From assembly GCF_025913575.1 (NCBI RefSeq), contig NZ_CP109785.1:434001-498000 (forward strand): DNA of 64,000 nt, read 5' to 3'. The notes under the pieces were generated by a model. That model did not search any database and was not told the DNA's origin. It saw nothing but the letters and a program-made list of their open reading frames with translations. This document shows, piece by piece, positions 52,301 to 58,933 of the stretch. Made by a program: the position numbers and the translations under genes. The first letter of the stretch is position 1; each line of letters begins with the position of its first letter. Source of the DNA: Halocatena marina. Its GTDB lineage: Archaea; Halobacteriota; Halobacteria; Halobacteriales; Haloarculaceae.

Positions 52301-52870
52301 GCCGAGCACGCACCGGAAGCAGCGGCTCCCGCCATCGATGCGCTTGTTGCCTGTCTCGCTGCCGAGACTCCGTATGTCCGAAAGCACGCTGCCGAGGCGA
52401 TTGGAGCGCTTGCTCTCTCATCGCCAAAAGATGGCGACACTGCTGTCAAATCTCTCGCACTACTCCTTGATGACGAGGACGAACGCGTTCGGGAGAAAGC
52501 AGCGCGCACGATCGCAACGATTGCAAAGGGTGACTCTGAGTACACGCGACCTGCTATCGATGCGCTGATTACCCATCTCGATGCCAGTGATCCAAACATC
52601 CGAGAACTGACGGTTCGAACGATCACGGAGATCACGAAAGACGCACCACGTGCAGTGATTCCCGCTGTCGATCATCTCGTTCCTCTCCTCGGAGACGAGA
52701 CGCCAGTTATTCAGAAGAGTGCAGTCACCGCGATTGCGGCGATCGCCGAACATTCGCCCGAAGCAGCGATGCCCGCTGTTGATCAGCTCATTACCCTCAT
52801 CGAAGGTGAGAACGTATCCATTCAGGAGAAAGCAGTGCGCGCGATCATGCCGATCACCGAAGACTACTGA
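49385..52870 (+). CDS. Giant HEAT-repeat protein of 27 regular units
   Basis: The 1161-residue protein is an unbroken alpha solenoid. After an acidic N-terminal part of about 147 residues with weak repeats come 27 units, 37 residues each in all but one case (unit 19 has 36). Each unit reads roughly VRxxAVRAIxxIAxxSPExAVPAVDxLxxLLDxDD. Conserved are the helix-A Ala, helix-B Ile/Ala and the SPE-x-x-x-PAVD turn, and the last unit is cut short (ITEDY end). HEAT/ARM solenoids bind proteins or DNA and have no catalysis. No signal peptide or transmembrane segment is seen, so it is cytoplasmic. It is monocistronic and converges on psmB. Partner unknown. Confidence 0.95.
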   Translation: MDPGNSSGEFDAFLNQIYTDQDDTTHTEIPQIDAVFDAEADERAVEFDRATEKSVFNHDRTDSDDAHFIVADRLRQFAAKDRRDVLIEHVGTLFVQLTAPNTDIRRHVAQTVIVLFDDADETNSLITDSFIEYTSELTALLGDELLSVRRAAVYAIETIAMNSPGAIVPAIDALIPLLSAEESDIRQTVVNTITAIIEISPSDAVPTIRALTTLLGDDVRTIRLRAERALTLLTETAPDAAVPAVDALIPLLETENTYARKTALEIIARITLFAPGAAVPAVDELGSLLTSNNQYSRKVSACALAEIVEHSPEDVIPAVSSFASVLTSSEPIVQNAAAHALAEIAEHSPEDVAPALDSLLLLLDADDPSVQKNAVRAIISIAESTPEAVIPIIESLFSPLDPDESFVREQTAQTIAAIAQNSTKPAVPAVDAVTTLLNTDESIGRKLAVRAIVEIATEVPEAAVPAIDPLLLFLDSDRPLVRKYVIAAIAVVAAASPKTAVPAVDPLVPFLDADEPNIKKLAVRAITEIAEESPEDVVSVADGLVPLLDDEDEHVRERAVRAMAAIATTSPKDAAPAVTALGSLLDSDDGLVRKKAVCALMEVAIARPKDAAPAVTALGSLLDSDDGLVRKKAVRAIAAVAKNSPEDVVPVVDALSLCLDANESAVRKNAACAITDVAKNFPDAAVSATDPLMRCLSVDDVYLQEKAVRSIAEIASVSPETVVPAVDSLAKFFDSDKPYVQENSLYAASEVARAVPEAVIPVVGSLLPLLDTDDVAVQKSAIRTIVSVALYSPTGMAPPVDSFLPRFSANELADQKRAVAAIAAMIEAPPEDMIPAVDSLCELLDDETLGAKLAVTAVTVIAEDEPFVAATAIHGLVPLFESDDPYIKELAVQATVLIAHGSPASAIPAVEAFISLLDDDNAFIQHGAVIGIGWIAKGSPKAAVSAAEPLIPFLTMGDVAVQKTAAYVIARVAEHAPEAAAPAIDALVACLAAETPYVRKHAAEAIGALALSSPKDGDTAVKSLALLLDDEDERVREKAARTIATIAKGDSEYTRPAIDALITHLDASDPNIRELTVRTITEITKDAPRAVIPAVDHLVPLLGDETPVIQKSAVTAIAAIAEHSPEAAMPAVDQLITLIEGENVSIQEKAVRAIMPITEDY
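49826..52819 (+). repeat. 27 tandem 111-bp HEAT units
   Basis: Units of 37 codons run head to tail from residue 148 to 1145. Units 12 and 13 (with 14) are almost identical at the DNA level: a 70-base stretch at about 51103 and again at about 51214 differs at only three or four bases, all silent or mild. This is a recent duplication within an older array. Confidence 0.85.
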
Positions 52871-52953
52871 AGGACACTCACCAACTCTGGATGCAGAAAA
52901 GAGTAGAAAAGCGAGTTAATGTAACGATAAAATCGAATCGGACGGTGCTGGCT

Positions 52954-53685
52954 TCAGAGTACGTCCCCGAAGTCTTTGTGACCTTGGATTGACACTCCTT
53001 CCTCGGTAACTTCAGCGAGGAAGACACCGTTGCCCGAGCCTGTATCACGCTCGACAGCGGCTTTGACACCACTTGCGGCGACGCTTTTTGCTTCTTCGAT
53101 CGAGAGATCATCGCTGTATTCTCGTTCGAGGGTTCCGTACGCGACCGTCAGCCCAGATCCGGTGACCGTGTAGTCATCTTCCATAACACCACCCGCGGGA
53201 TCGATAGAGTAGACGTGTGATCCTTCGTCGTCGAGCCCACCGAGGATCGGATTGATGGCGAAAAACGGTCCACCACGGGCGTAGTTGCCCGCAATGGTCG
53301 AAAGCGCGCGCATCGACATCTCTTCGTCGCGGCGCACTTCGTAGAGGTTGACCTCGGCGCGGATGTTCCGAATGAACGACTGAGCACCACCGACGCTTCC
53401 GACGAGCGTCATCGCTGCCTTCGGGTGGATCTGCTCGACTTTCTGGACGTTCTTATTCGAGACGAACCGACCGCCGAGACTAGCGCGCATGTCCGTTGCG
53501 ATAACGATTCCGTCGGTTGCCGTGATGCCGATGGTAGTCGTTCCAGTCTGGTTCACCTTCTCGACATCTGCATCCGAAACGTCCGGAAGCGAGCCAAGCT
53601 CTGGCTCGTAGATCGGAGGTTCATAATCACGCCTATCGTGTATTGAGCCGTGTCCCAGTCCTTGCGAGAGCTGTGTTTCGCGCAT
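52954..53685 (-). CDS. psmB: Proteasome beta subunit
   Basis: The 243-residue precursor is cleaved autocatalytically after Gly48. The mature form begins with the nucleophile Thr49 in TGTTTIGITATDG, followed by ATDMRASLGGR (Asp and Arg), SVGGAQSF and FLAEVTEEGV. Lys near the VEQIHP segment matches the active-site Lys. Haloarchaeal psmB has a long propeptide of about this length. Beta subunits form the inner rings of the 20S particle with PsmA. The TATA element at 53711 gives a leaderless transcript. An upstream start at 53733 would add 16 residues; ATG 53685 fits that promoter. Confidence 0.96.
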   Translation of the reverse strand: MRETQLSQGLGHGSIHDRRDYEPPIYEPELGSLPDVSDADVEKVNQTGTTTIGITATDGIVIATDMRASLGGRFVSNKNVQKVEQIHPKAAMTLVGSVGGAQSFIRNIRAEVNLYEVRRDEEMSMRALSTIAGNYARGGPFFAINPILGGLDDEGSHVYSIDPAGGVMEDDYTVTGSGLTVAYGTLEREYSDDLSIEEAKSVAASGVKAAVERDTGSGNGVFLAEVTEEGVSIQGHKDFGDVL

Positions 53686-53710
53686 TACTACCGGGTAGCC
53701 GGCGTGCGCT

Positions 53711-53718
53711 GATAAAAG
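53711..53718 (-). promoter_or_regulatory. TATA element for psmB
   Basis: Minus-strand CTTTTATC lies 26-33 bases before the psmB ATG, an archaeal TATA box at leaderless spacing. Confidence 0.5.
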
Positions 53719-53751
53719 CACCCCTTCGAACACTCAACACCTGCTTCGGGC

Positions 53752-53892
53752 ATGGTTGTGAGCGTCGTCACACCACCGGATTGCCCGGTGGAATGGGAAC
53801 GGAAGCCCCACCTGCCGGGCAAGAACGCCGACCGGCAACAACAGGAGACCGGTGACGAGGATTACTTGGTACAGTGCGAACAGGACTATTGA
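53752..53892 (+). CDS. Possible 46-residue protein
   Basis: A 46-codon frame with ATG 53752 and TGA 53890 encodes MVVSVVTPPDCPVEWERKP and an acidic end with a second Cys. It overlaps the psmB promoter region on the other strand. The composition is haloarchaeal (acidic C-terminus), but no family is recognised and it may be chance. Confidence 0.25.
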   Translation: MVVSVVTPPDCPVEWERKPHLPGKNADRQQQETGDEDYLVQCEQDY

Positions 53893-54205
53893 TCGTAACC
53901 GTGCGAGCATGTCCGTACAGACCGGGAATCCATAGTGGATATATAACTATTACGCCACGGACTTTCGGTCAATCCGGCTGCAGTCGTGCGATTTTCTCGA
54001 TAGCCCGCCGAACAATCTGTGAAGCAGACGTTGCTGACGATCGGCGGTATTCACAGTGGATGAACCACGAGGGAGAGAGGAGTAATCCAAATAACTTATC
54101 GGCGCTATCGGTGTGACGTGCGCATTCAATCGGACCGATCTATGTAGCCAATCAGACCGATCGACGAACCACAAAGACCGATATGATCGAATCCGAAGGT
54201 ACGTC
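53893..54205. other. Intergenic interval before the UPF0212 gene
   Basis: About 310 bases without a recognised gene. A TATA-like GTGGATATATAACT lies near 53936. A near-direct repeat (AATCGGACCGATCT at 54126, AATCAGACCGATCG at 54150) is present before the UPF0212 start; GACCGAT occurs three times. Confidence 0.4.
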
Positions 54206-54568
54206 ATGAGCAACTATCTCGTCGCTGTTGAGGCAGCGTGGCTCGTCCGGGATGTCGAGAGTATTGATGACGCAATCGGTGTCGCAGTGAGTGAGGCTGG
54301 AAAGCGCCTGAACCAGACCGATATGGACTACGTAGAAGTCGAAATCGGTGCCACGGAATGTCCGGTCTGTAGCGAACCGTTCGACTCGGCGTACATCGCC
54401 GCTGACACCGCTCTCGTCGGTCTGATCCTCGAAATGGATGTTTTCAATGTTGATAGCAAACAGCACGCACAGCGCGTCGCAAAAAGTGAGATTGGTGGTG
54501 CACTCCGGAACGTCCCGCTCAAGGTGGTTCACGCGGTCAAAACCGAATCTGATTCCGAAACAGAGTAA
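54206..54568 (+). CDS. UPF0212/DUF555 family protein
   Basis: The 120-residue protein is a short alpha/beta domain with NYLVAVEAAWLVRDVESIDDA, YVEVEIGATECPVCSEPFDS with a CPVC pair that could bind zinc, and ADTALVGLILEMDVFNVD. It belongs to the archaeal UPF0212 family of unknown function. ATG 54206 is chosen over upstream starts because it gives the conserved MSNYLVAVE opening. It lies upstream of an XRE-CBS regulator, 52 bases apart. Confidence 0.9.
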   Translation: MSNYLVAVEAAWLVRDVESIDDAIGVAVSEAGKRLNQTDMDYVEVEIGATECPVCSEPFDSAYIAADTALVGLILEMDVFNVDSKQHAQRVAKSEIGGALRNVPLKVVHAVKTESDSETE

Positions 54569-54591
54569 CGGCGACCCACGCACCGATAACA

Positions 54592-54602
54592 TTTTTGTAT
54601 AA
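54592..54602 (+). promoter_or_regulatory. TATA-like element for the XRE-CBS regulator
   Basis: TTTTTGTATAA lies about 19-29 bases before ATG 54621, a leaderless arrangement. Confidence 0.4.
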
Positions 54603-54613
54603 CCACCGGTTAT
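54599..54613. promoter_or_regulatory. Inverted repeat at the XRE-CBS promoter (possible operator)
   Basis: ATAACC-ACC-GGTTAT is a perfect 6-bp inverted repeat with a 3-base spacer, lying on the TATA element and 8 bases before the gene. It could be the site of autoregulation by the encoded HTH protein. Confidence 0.45.
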
Positions 54614-54620
54614 CTCGCGT

Positions 54621-55166
54621 ATGGAACTTCCGACGCCGGAGGATCTTCGCGAGAACCGGCACGAACTCGAACTCACACAGAGCGAACTGGCAGACATGGC
54701 TGATGTTTCTCAGCCACTCATTGCACGCATCGAGGGTGGTGATGTCGACCCACGGCTATCGACGCTCCGGCGCATTGTCACCGCGCTCAACGAGGCAGGA
54801 GGAGCACTCCGTCGTGCCGAAGACATCATGCACAGTCCCGTTATTGGGGTCGCTCCGGACGACAATGTCGGTGACTCGATCGACCGTATGAGTCGGGAAG
54901 GCTACTCACAGCTCCCGGTTATTCGGGACGGCTATCCTGTCGGCATCATTAGCAACAGTGATATCCGGCGCATGAATGAAGACGCCTCACCCGCTGAACT
55001 CCCGATCGCCGACGTCATGCGCGAGTCAATCACGACGGTAACGCCCGATGCCACGCTCAGTGAGGTCGATACCCACCTAAATCACCACGACGCTATCATT
55101 GTTATCGATAGCGGCGAGATGGTCGGAATCATCACCGAAGCGGACGTGGCCACACACATCTCCTGA
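54621..55166 (+). CDS. XRE-type HTH protein with two CBS domains
   Basis: The 181-residue protein has an N-terminal Cro/CI helix-turn-helix (LRENRHELELTQSELADMAD, VSQPLIARIEGGDVDPRLST) and two CBS motifs: DIMHSPVIGVAPDDNVGDSI with GYSQLPVIRDGYPVGIIS, and DVMRESITTVTPDATLSE with DAIIVIDSGEMVGIITEADV. CBS pairs bind adenosine nucleotides, so it is probably a nucleotide-responsive transcription regulator. Gene order with purM (convergent, no gap) may be by chance or reflect a link to purine status. Confidence 0.92.
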   Translation: MELPTPEDLRENRHELELTQSELADMADVSQPLIARIEGGDVDPRLSTLRRIVTALNEAGGALRRAEDIMHSPVIGVAPDDNVGDSIDRMSREGYSQLPVIRDGYPVGIISNSDIRRMNEDASPAELPIADVMRESITTVTPDATLSEVDTHLNHHDAIIVIDSGEMVGIITEADVATHIS

Positions 55167-56180
55167 TTATTGCAACGTTAGTCCTCGTATTGTTACGCGG
55201 CCAGTCTCTTCCTGATCTGATTCGACGTGGCCGATGATCCGTCCATCAGTGTTATCACAGAGTTGTTCGGCGTCTTCAGGCGAAAGCGCGGCGACAAAGC
55301 CCGTTCCCATGTTGAACGTTCGGTGCATCTCCTCGCTCGTGACGTTGCCCTCGTCCTGTACGAACTCGAAGACTGGCTGTGCATCGAATGGATCGGTAAT
55401 GTCGTAGTGAAACGCGCCCATGCGCACGAGGTTCGTCCAGCCACCACCGGTAACGTGTGCTGCAGCGTGTGTATCGAGTTCGCACAGTGAATCGAGGAGG
55501 TAGGTGTAGATCCGCGTTGGTTCGAGTAACACCGACCCGATCGTCCGTGGTTCCGATTTCGCTTCTGCTGTCGATTCATCACGTGGGAACGGGTCCTCGT
55601 ACTCGTGGCGTTCCAGTGCTGCCTTCCGGGCGAGTGTCAGTCCATTCGAGTGAATTCCGTTCGATGGAAATCCGACGATTGCGTCGCCCGGCTCGGCTTC
55701 ACCTGGAAAGACCCCATCTTTCGGCGCGAGACCGGCACACGTCCCAGCAAGATCGAGACCACTGACGACTTCGGGCATCACCGCCGTTTCACCGCCGACG
55801 AGCGCACAGCCTGCCTCTGCTGCTCCTGCAGCAAGCCCCTGACCAATCTGTGCTGCGGTCTCGTCGTCCGGCTCGTCGATCGCGAGATAATCCACGAACG
55901 CGACCGGGTCGATACCTACTGCGGCGAGATCATTTGCGTTCATCGCTATGCAGTCGATACCGACCGTGGAGTAATCGTCAAGCGCCTCTGCCACGAGGAG
56001 CTTCGTCCCGACACCGTCGGTCGCAAGCGCGAGATACCGGTCGCCGATATCGATGACGCCAGCGTAATCACCCTCGGTATTGAGGTCCTCCACTGCACCG
56101 ACCAGCGCAGCCGTTGCCGCCTCACTGTCCGAAATATCGACGCCTGCCCCAGCGTACGTCATCCGCTCCTCGTCGGTCAT
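55167..56180 (-). CDS. purM: Phosphoribosylformylglycinamidine cyclo-ligase
   Basis: The 337-residue enzyme closes the imidazole ring to make AIR in purine synthesis. Motifs are MTYAGAGVDISDSEAATAA, LALATDGVGTKLLVAEA, IDCIAMNANDLAAVGI, LVGGETAVMPEVV, VGFPSNGIHSNGLTLAR, HVTGGGWTNLVRMG and NMGTGFVAALS. All are family signatures. I choose ATG 56180; 56162 would also give a working start. The stop meets the stop of the CBS regulator with no spacer. Confidence 0.96.
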   Translation of the reverse strand: MTDEERMTYAGAGVDISDSEAATAALVGAVEDLNTEGDYAGVIDIGDRYLALATDGVGTKLLVAEALDDYSTVGIDCIAMNANDLAAVGIDPVAFVDYLAIDEPDDETAAQIGQGLAAGAAEAGCALVGGETAVMPEVVSGLDLAGTCAGLAPKDGVFPGEAEPGDAIVGFPSNGIHSNGLTLARKAALERHEYEDPFPRDESTAEAKSEPRTIGSVLLEPTRIYTYLLDSLCELDTHAAAHVTGGGWTNLVRMGAFHYDITDPFDAQPVFEFVQDEGNVTSEEMHRTFNMGTGFVAALSPEDAEQLCDNTDGRIIGHVESDQEETGRVTIRGLTLQ

Positions 56181-56385
56181 ATAACTGAGTGAGAGGGCAG
56201 CGGTCGCAAAAACACTGCGGTTGTTCGGAACGGAGAGACAGCTAATTCGTGGTTGCGTTGAATCCATTGTGGATCTGTGAAAGCAGATGAGCGCCCCTCT
56301 CGATGGGACTCGAACTGTTCGAGCATTTCACCATTACTCACCGGGAGCAGCGTGAAGACCGTTCGTCAGCGGAGTGAAACACTGG

Positions 56386-56405
56386 TACATGTGGCGTAAC
56401 ATGTA
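56386..56405. promoter_or_regulatory. 7-bp inverted repeat upstream of vapB (candidate operator)
   Basis: TACATGT-GGCGTA-ACATGTA is a perfect inverted repeat 26 bases before the antitoxin ATG. The spacing fits binding by the VapB or VapBC complex, which commonly represses its own promoter. Confidence 0.55.
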
Positions 56406-56431
56406 TACTGCAAGGCGATCTATTCTCGAAT

Positions 56432-56692
56432 ATGTCGACGAACGATGCGGGGGAGACGAAGGTAAATGACAAAGGGATGGTAACGATCCCAGCAGGTATC
56501 CGTCGACGGCTCGATATTGATGGGGGAGACAAACTCCGGTGGGACGTCACCGACGAGGGGGAGTTGACCGTCAGGGTCGTCCGGCAGCGCTATGAGGCGT
56601 TTGCAGACGATAGCTTGAAAGCAGATCTCGGTGGTGATAGCGACACCTACGATCTCGCTGGCTACGAGCCTGAGTTCCCGGAGGACAGGTAA
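56432..56692 (+). CDS. vapB: AbrB/MazE-type antitoxin VapB
   Basis: The 86-residue protein has a swapped-hairpin AbrB domain (ETKVNDKGMVTIPAGIRRRL, WDVTDEGELTVRVV) that binds DNA, and an acidic C-terminal tail that would wrap the toxin. Its stop TAA overlaps the toxin ATG by one base (TAATG). With the inverted repeat in front this is a standard type II toxin-antitoxin module. Confidence 0.9.
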   Translation: MSTNDAGETKVNDKGMVTIPAGIRRRLDIDGGDKLRWDVTDEGELTVRVVRQRYEAFADDSLKADLGGDSDTYDLAGYEPEFPEDR

Positions 56693-57123
56693 TGGCGGTC
56701 GCAGTCGTTGATACTACCATTCTCATCGACTACAAGAATACTGGCGCTGGTGAGCGTCACGACCGAGCAGAGGCGATCGTTCGGAGTATCGACACTGGAA
56801 CACTCCCGATCGGTCGGGTAACGAACTACATCCTGTCAGAGACGTTGAACTGGCTCAATGAACGACAACGACACGATATCGCTGTCGATCTCCGCCGCCG
56901 ACTCGCTGAGTCAGCAGGATTCGAACTCGTTCACGCCGCACAAAAGGACTTTCATCGTGCTGTAGAGCTGTTCGAGACCTACGAAGGGCTTGCTTTCGGC
57001 GATGCAACCCTCATCGCGTATATGGAACGCGAAGGGATCGAGTATCTCTACAGCTTCGACGACGATTTCGATGTTGTCGATCACTGCACTCGTCTGAAGA
57101 GCGCCGACAATCCTCTCGGATAA
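56692..57123 (+). CDS. vapC: PIN-domain ribonuclease toxin VapC
   Basis: The 143-residue PIN protein retains the acidic active site: AVVDTTILIDYKN (Asp), LSETLNWL (Glu), GLAFGDATLIAYME (Asp) and YSFDDDFDVV (Asp). VapC toxins cleave specific RNAs, often initiator tRNA or the rRNA sarcin-ricin loop. It starts inside the vapB stop and is intact, unlike the PIN gene at 9.2 kb. Confidence 0.92.
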   Translation: MAVAVVDTTILIDYKNTGAGERHDRAEAIVRSIDTGTLPIGRVTNYILSETLNWLNERQRHDIAVDLRRRLAESAGFELVHAAQKDFHRAVELFETYEGLAFGDATLIAYMEREGIEYLYSFDDDFDVVDHCTRLKSADNPLG

Positions 57124-57154
57124 CGGCTGGGACTAGATACTATTTCCGTCCTTG

Positions 57155-58120
57155 TCATTTCCAAGGTATGTCTTCTTCCGAGAATGCCCATTCATTCGGA
57201 TTGTTCGTTAACCATTCGACGTACGATTCGACCATTTCCTGCAGGGAATACCGTGGTTCCCAGCCCAAATCGGTTCGAATCCGTGTCGAGTCTGTTGGTG
57301 GATGACTGTTCCTATCGCCAGCCCACGTCGTGTCTGCGCTTTTTTCTTGAAGCTGAATGTCTGTATCGGGAACGGTTTTCGAGACCAGATCGACGATTTC
57401 TTCGAGCGTTGCATGTTGATCGGTTCCGACCAGGTAACGGTCGTACGAAAGATCATCGTTAGTTACGGCAGACACGAATGCTCGAGCACTATCTTCTGCG
57501 TACAGAAACTCGTCCCGAATCCCCGTCTGGGGCACCTCCAGAGCGATCCCACTAACCGCTGCCTTCACCACTGCTACATCGTAGGAGTTCCCTCGGAGTC
57601 GGTCCGGACCGAAGCCGTGTACAGATTCTAAGGCGGCAAACTCGGTGTCGAAGGTAGTACCGAGCCATTCGATGGCATATTTGGTCATCGCATAGGTGCT
57701 GTTTGGTCGCCGGACGGTCGTTTCAGTAATACGTTCGGCGTCTGGTGGACCGTTCCCATATACGTTGACCGATGAGCCAGCAACGACTCGGTCGACATCG
57801 AGGGACTGTGCTGCTTCGAGAACGTTGATCGTCCCACCCACGTTCACGTCGAACGCCTTTCGCGGATTCGATCGGGAATCAGGAACCAACAACGAGGCCA
57901 AGTGAATAATGCAATCCGGGTTGGTGGAACCAATTGCATTGTACACGGCCACCGGATCGGTGACGTCTCCTCGAATGATTCGCACTCTGTCCTTTACGCT
58001 CAGAGCAACTGGTCCTAATGCTGCAATATCAAACGCGACAACATCGTGTCCTGACGACGTCAGCAATCGAAGGACGTGCCCGCCAATGAACCCGCTAGCA
58101 CCGGTAACAACAACACGCAT
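57155..58120 (-). CDS. NAD-dependent epimerase/dehydratase
   Basis: The 321-residue protein is an extended short-chain dehydrogenase: RVVVTGASGFIGGHVLRLL (GxxGxxG), IIRGDVTD, HLASLLVPDS, GSSVNVYGNGPP and the catalytic YAMTKYAIEWLG (Tyr-x3-Lys), with a sugar-binding C-terminal end (GWEPRYSLQEMVESYVEW). It probably interconverts nucleotide sugars (UDP-glucose 4-epimerase type). Start ATG 58120; a start seven codons up adds little. A 12-bp palindrome lies 74 bases upstream. It may supply sugars to the glycan genes, which lie 11 kb away. Confidence 0.9.
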   Translation of the reverse strand: MRVVVTGASGFIGGHVLRLLTSSGHDVVAFDIAALGPVALSVKDRVRIIRGDVTDPVAVYNAIGSTNPDCIIHLASLLVPDSRSNPRKAFDVNVGGTINVLEAAQSLDVDRVVAGSSVNVYGNGPPDAERITETTVRRPNSTYAMTKYAIEWLGTTFDTEFAALESVHGFGPDRLRGNSYDVAVVKAAVSGIALEVPQTGIRDEFLYAEDSARAFVSAVTNDDLSYDRYLVGTDQHATLEEIVDLVSKTVPDTDIQLQEKSADTTWAGDRNSHPPTDSTRIRTDLGWEPRYSLQEMVESYVEWLTNNPNEWAFSEEDIPWK

Positions 58121-58193
58121 ATCCCGGATACAACTCATCACTTAAAGATAACTTCGATCTAAATACATAGAAATAAATACAATTCCATTTCCC

Positions 58194-58205
58194 ACAATTA
58201 ATTGT
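58194..58205. promoter_or_regulatory. 12-bp palindrome upstream of the epimerase gene
   Basis: ACAATTAATTGT is a perfect dyad in AT-rich DNA between the epimerase and the M50 protease gene. It is a candidate operator for the epimerase promoter. Confidence 0.35.
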
Positions 58206-58282
58206 CATTATACGACGATATAAACACTGTATCGAATCGTGGTGAATAGCCTGTTCCAAGATCTGCCGCCTTCAAATCGATA

Positions 58283-58933
58283 TCAGTATCCGAAGCCGAC
58301 GAACAGCGCTGCCCAGATAGCGAGTCCGACGGAGACGAGAAAGACGACGCTGAAGACGATAATGCTCCAGCTGAGCACCTTCCGACCGTCGAGCGGGCCG
58401 AAGGGAATCATGTTAAATCCCGCGAGCAAGAGATTGACGGAGACACCGAGTTGGCCGGCTTGTTGGAGGATTCCATCGGGCGAAAACAGGACGAGCGGGA
58501 AGAAGACGGCGGCGAGTGCGAGGTTTGTCAGTGGGCCAGCAACAGCGATGAGGCCGTTCTGGCGCGGTGTGATCTCTCGTCCAGCGTGATAGACTGCGCC
58601 GGGCGCCGCGAACAGGAATCCGACGAGACCTGCACCGATCGCAACCGCGAGCATCGTGTAATCGGCCCGAAATTCTGCGATCCGACCGAACTGTATTGCG
58701 ACGACCTTGTGTGCGAGTTCGTGCAGCAAGAACCCGATTCCGACGGTCCCCATGCTCAATGCGAGTGTTACGATGGCCGTCTCGACCGAGAAGATGCCAG
58801 CAAGCAGATCGGACGCAAGATCGCGCCGGAAAAAGAACGTGAACGCGATGCCAAGCGCGAGCCACGCCGCACCGAGATCCCGAATCTCACGCTCGCTGAA
58901 CTCGATACCATCCGAATGTCGCTGATACGTCAC
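58283..58933 (-). CDS. Site-2 protease (M50) family membrane metalloprotease
   Basis: The 216-residue protein has several membrane segments and both M50 motifs: GIGFLLHELAHKVVAIQFG (HExxH, zinc ligands) and NMIPFGPLDGRKVLSW (the NxxPxxxLDG type, third ligand Asp). The LFAAPGAVYHAGREIT segment is conserved between the motifs. Such proteases cut membrane-embedded proteins. The GTG start overlaps the TraB stop by four bases (GTGA), so the two are co-translated. The substrate is not predictable. Confidence 0.92.
   Translation of the reverse strand: MTYQRHSDGIEFSEREIRDLGAAWLALGIAFTFFFRRDLASDLLAGIFSVETAIVTLALSMGTVGIGFLLHELAHKVVAIQFGRIAEFRADYTMLAVAIGAGLVGFLFAAPGAVYHAGREITPRQNGLIAVAGPLTNLALAAVFFPLVLFSPDGILQQAGQLGVSVNLLLAGFNMIPFGPLDGRKVLSWSIIVFSVVFLVSVGLAIWAALFVGFGY

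Noticed and set aside
49826..52819. Regular 111-base repeats as a possible CRISPR or satellite array
   Set aside because: The periodicity is a protein repeat: units are continuous coding sequence with diverged DNA and no conserved repeat alternating with spacers.
56285..56335. tRNA-like TTCGAGTCC string on the minus strand
   Set aside because: The five-base T-stem does not pair and no anticodon or acceptor stem can be found.
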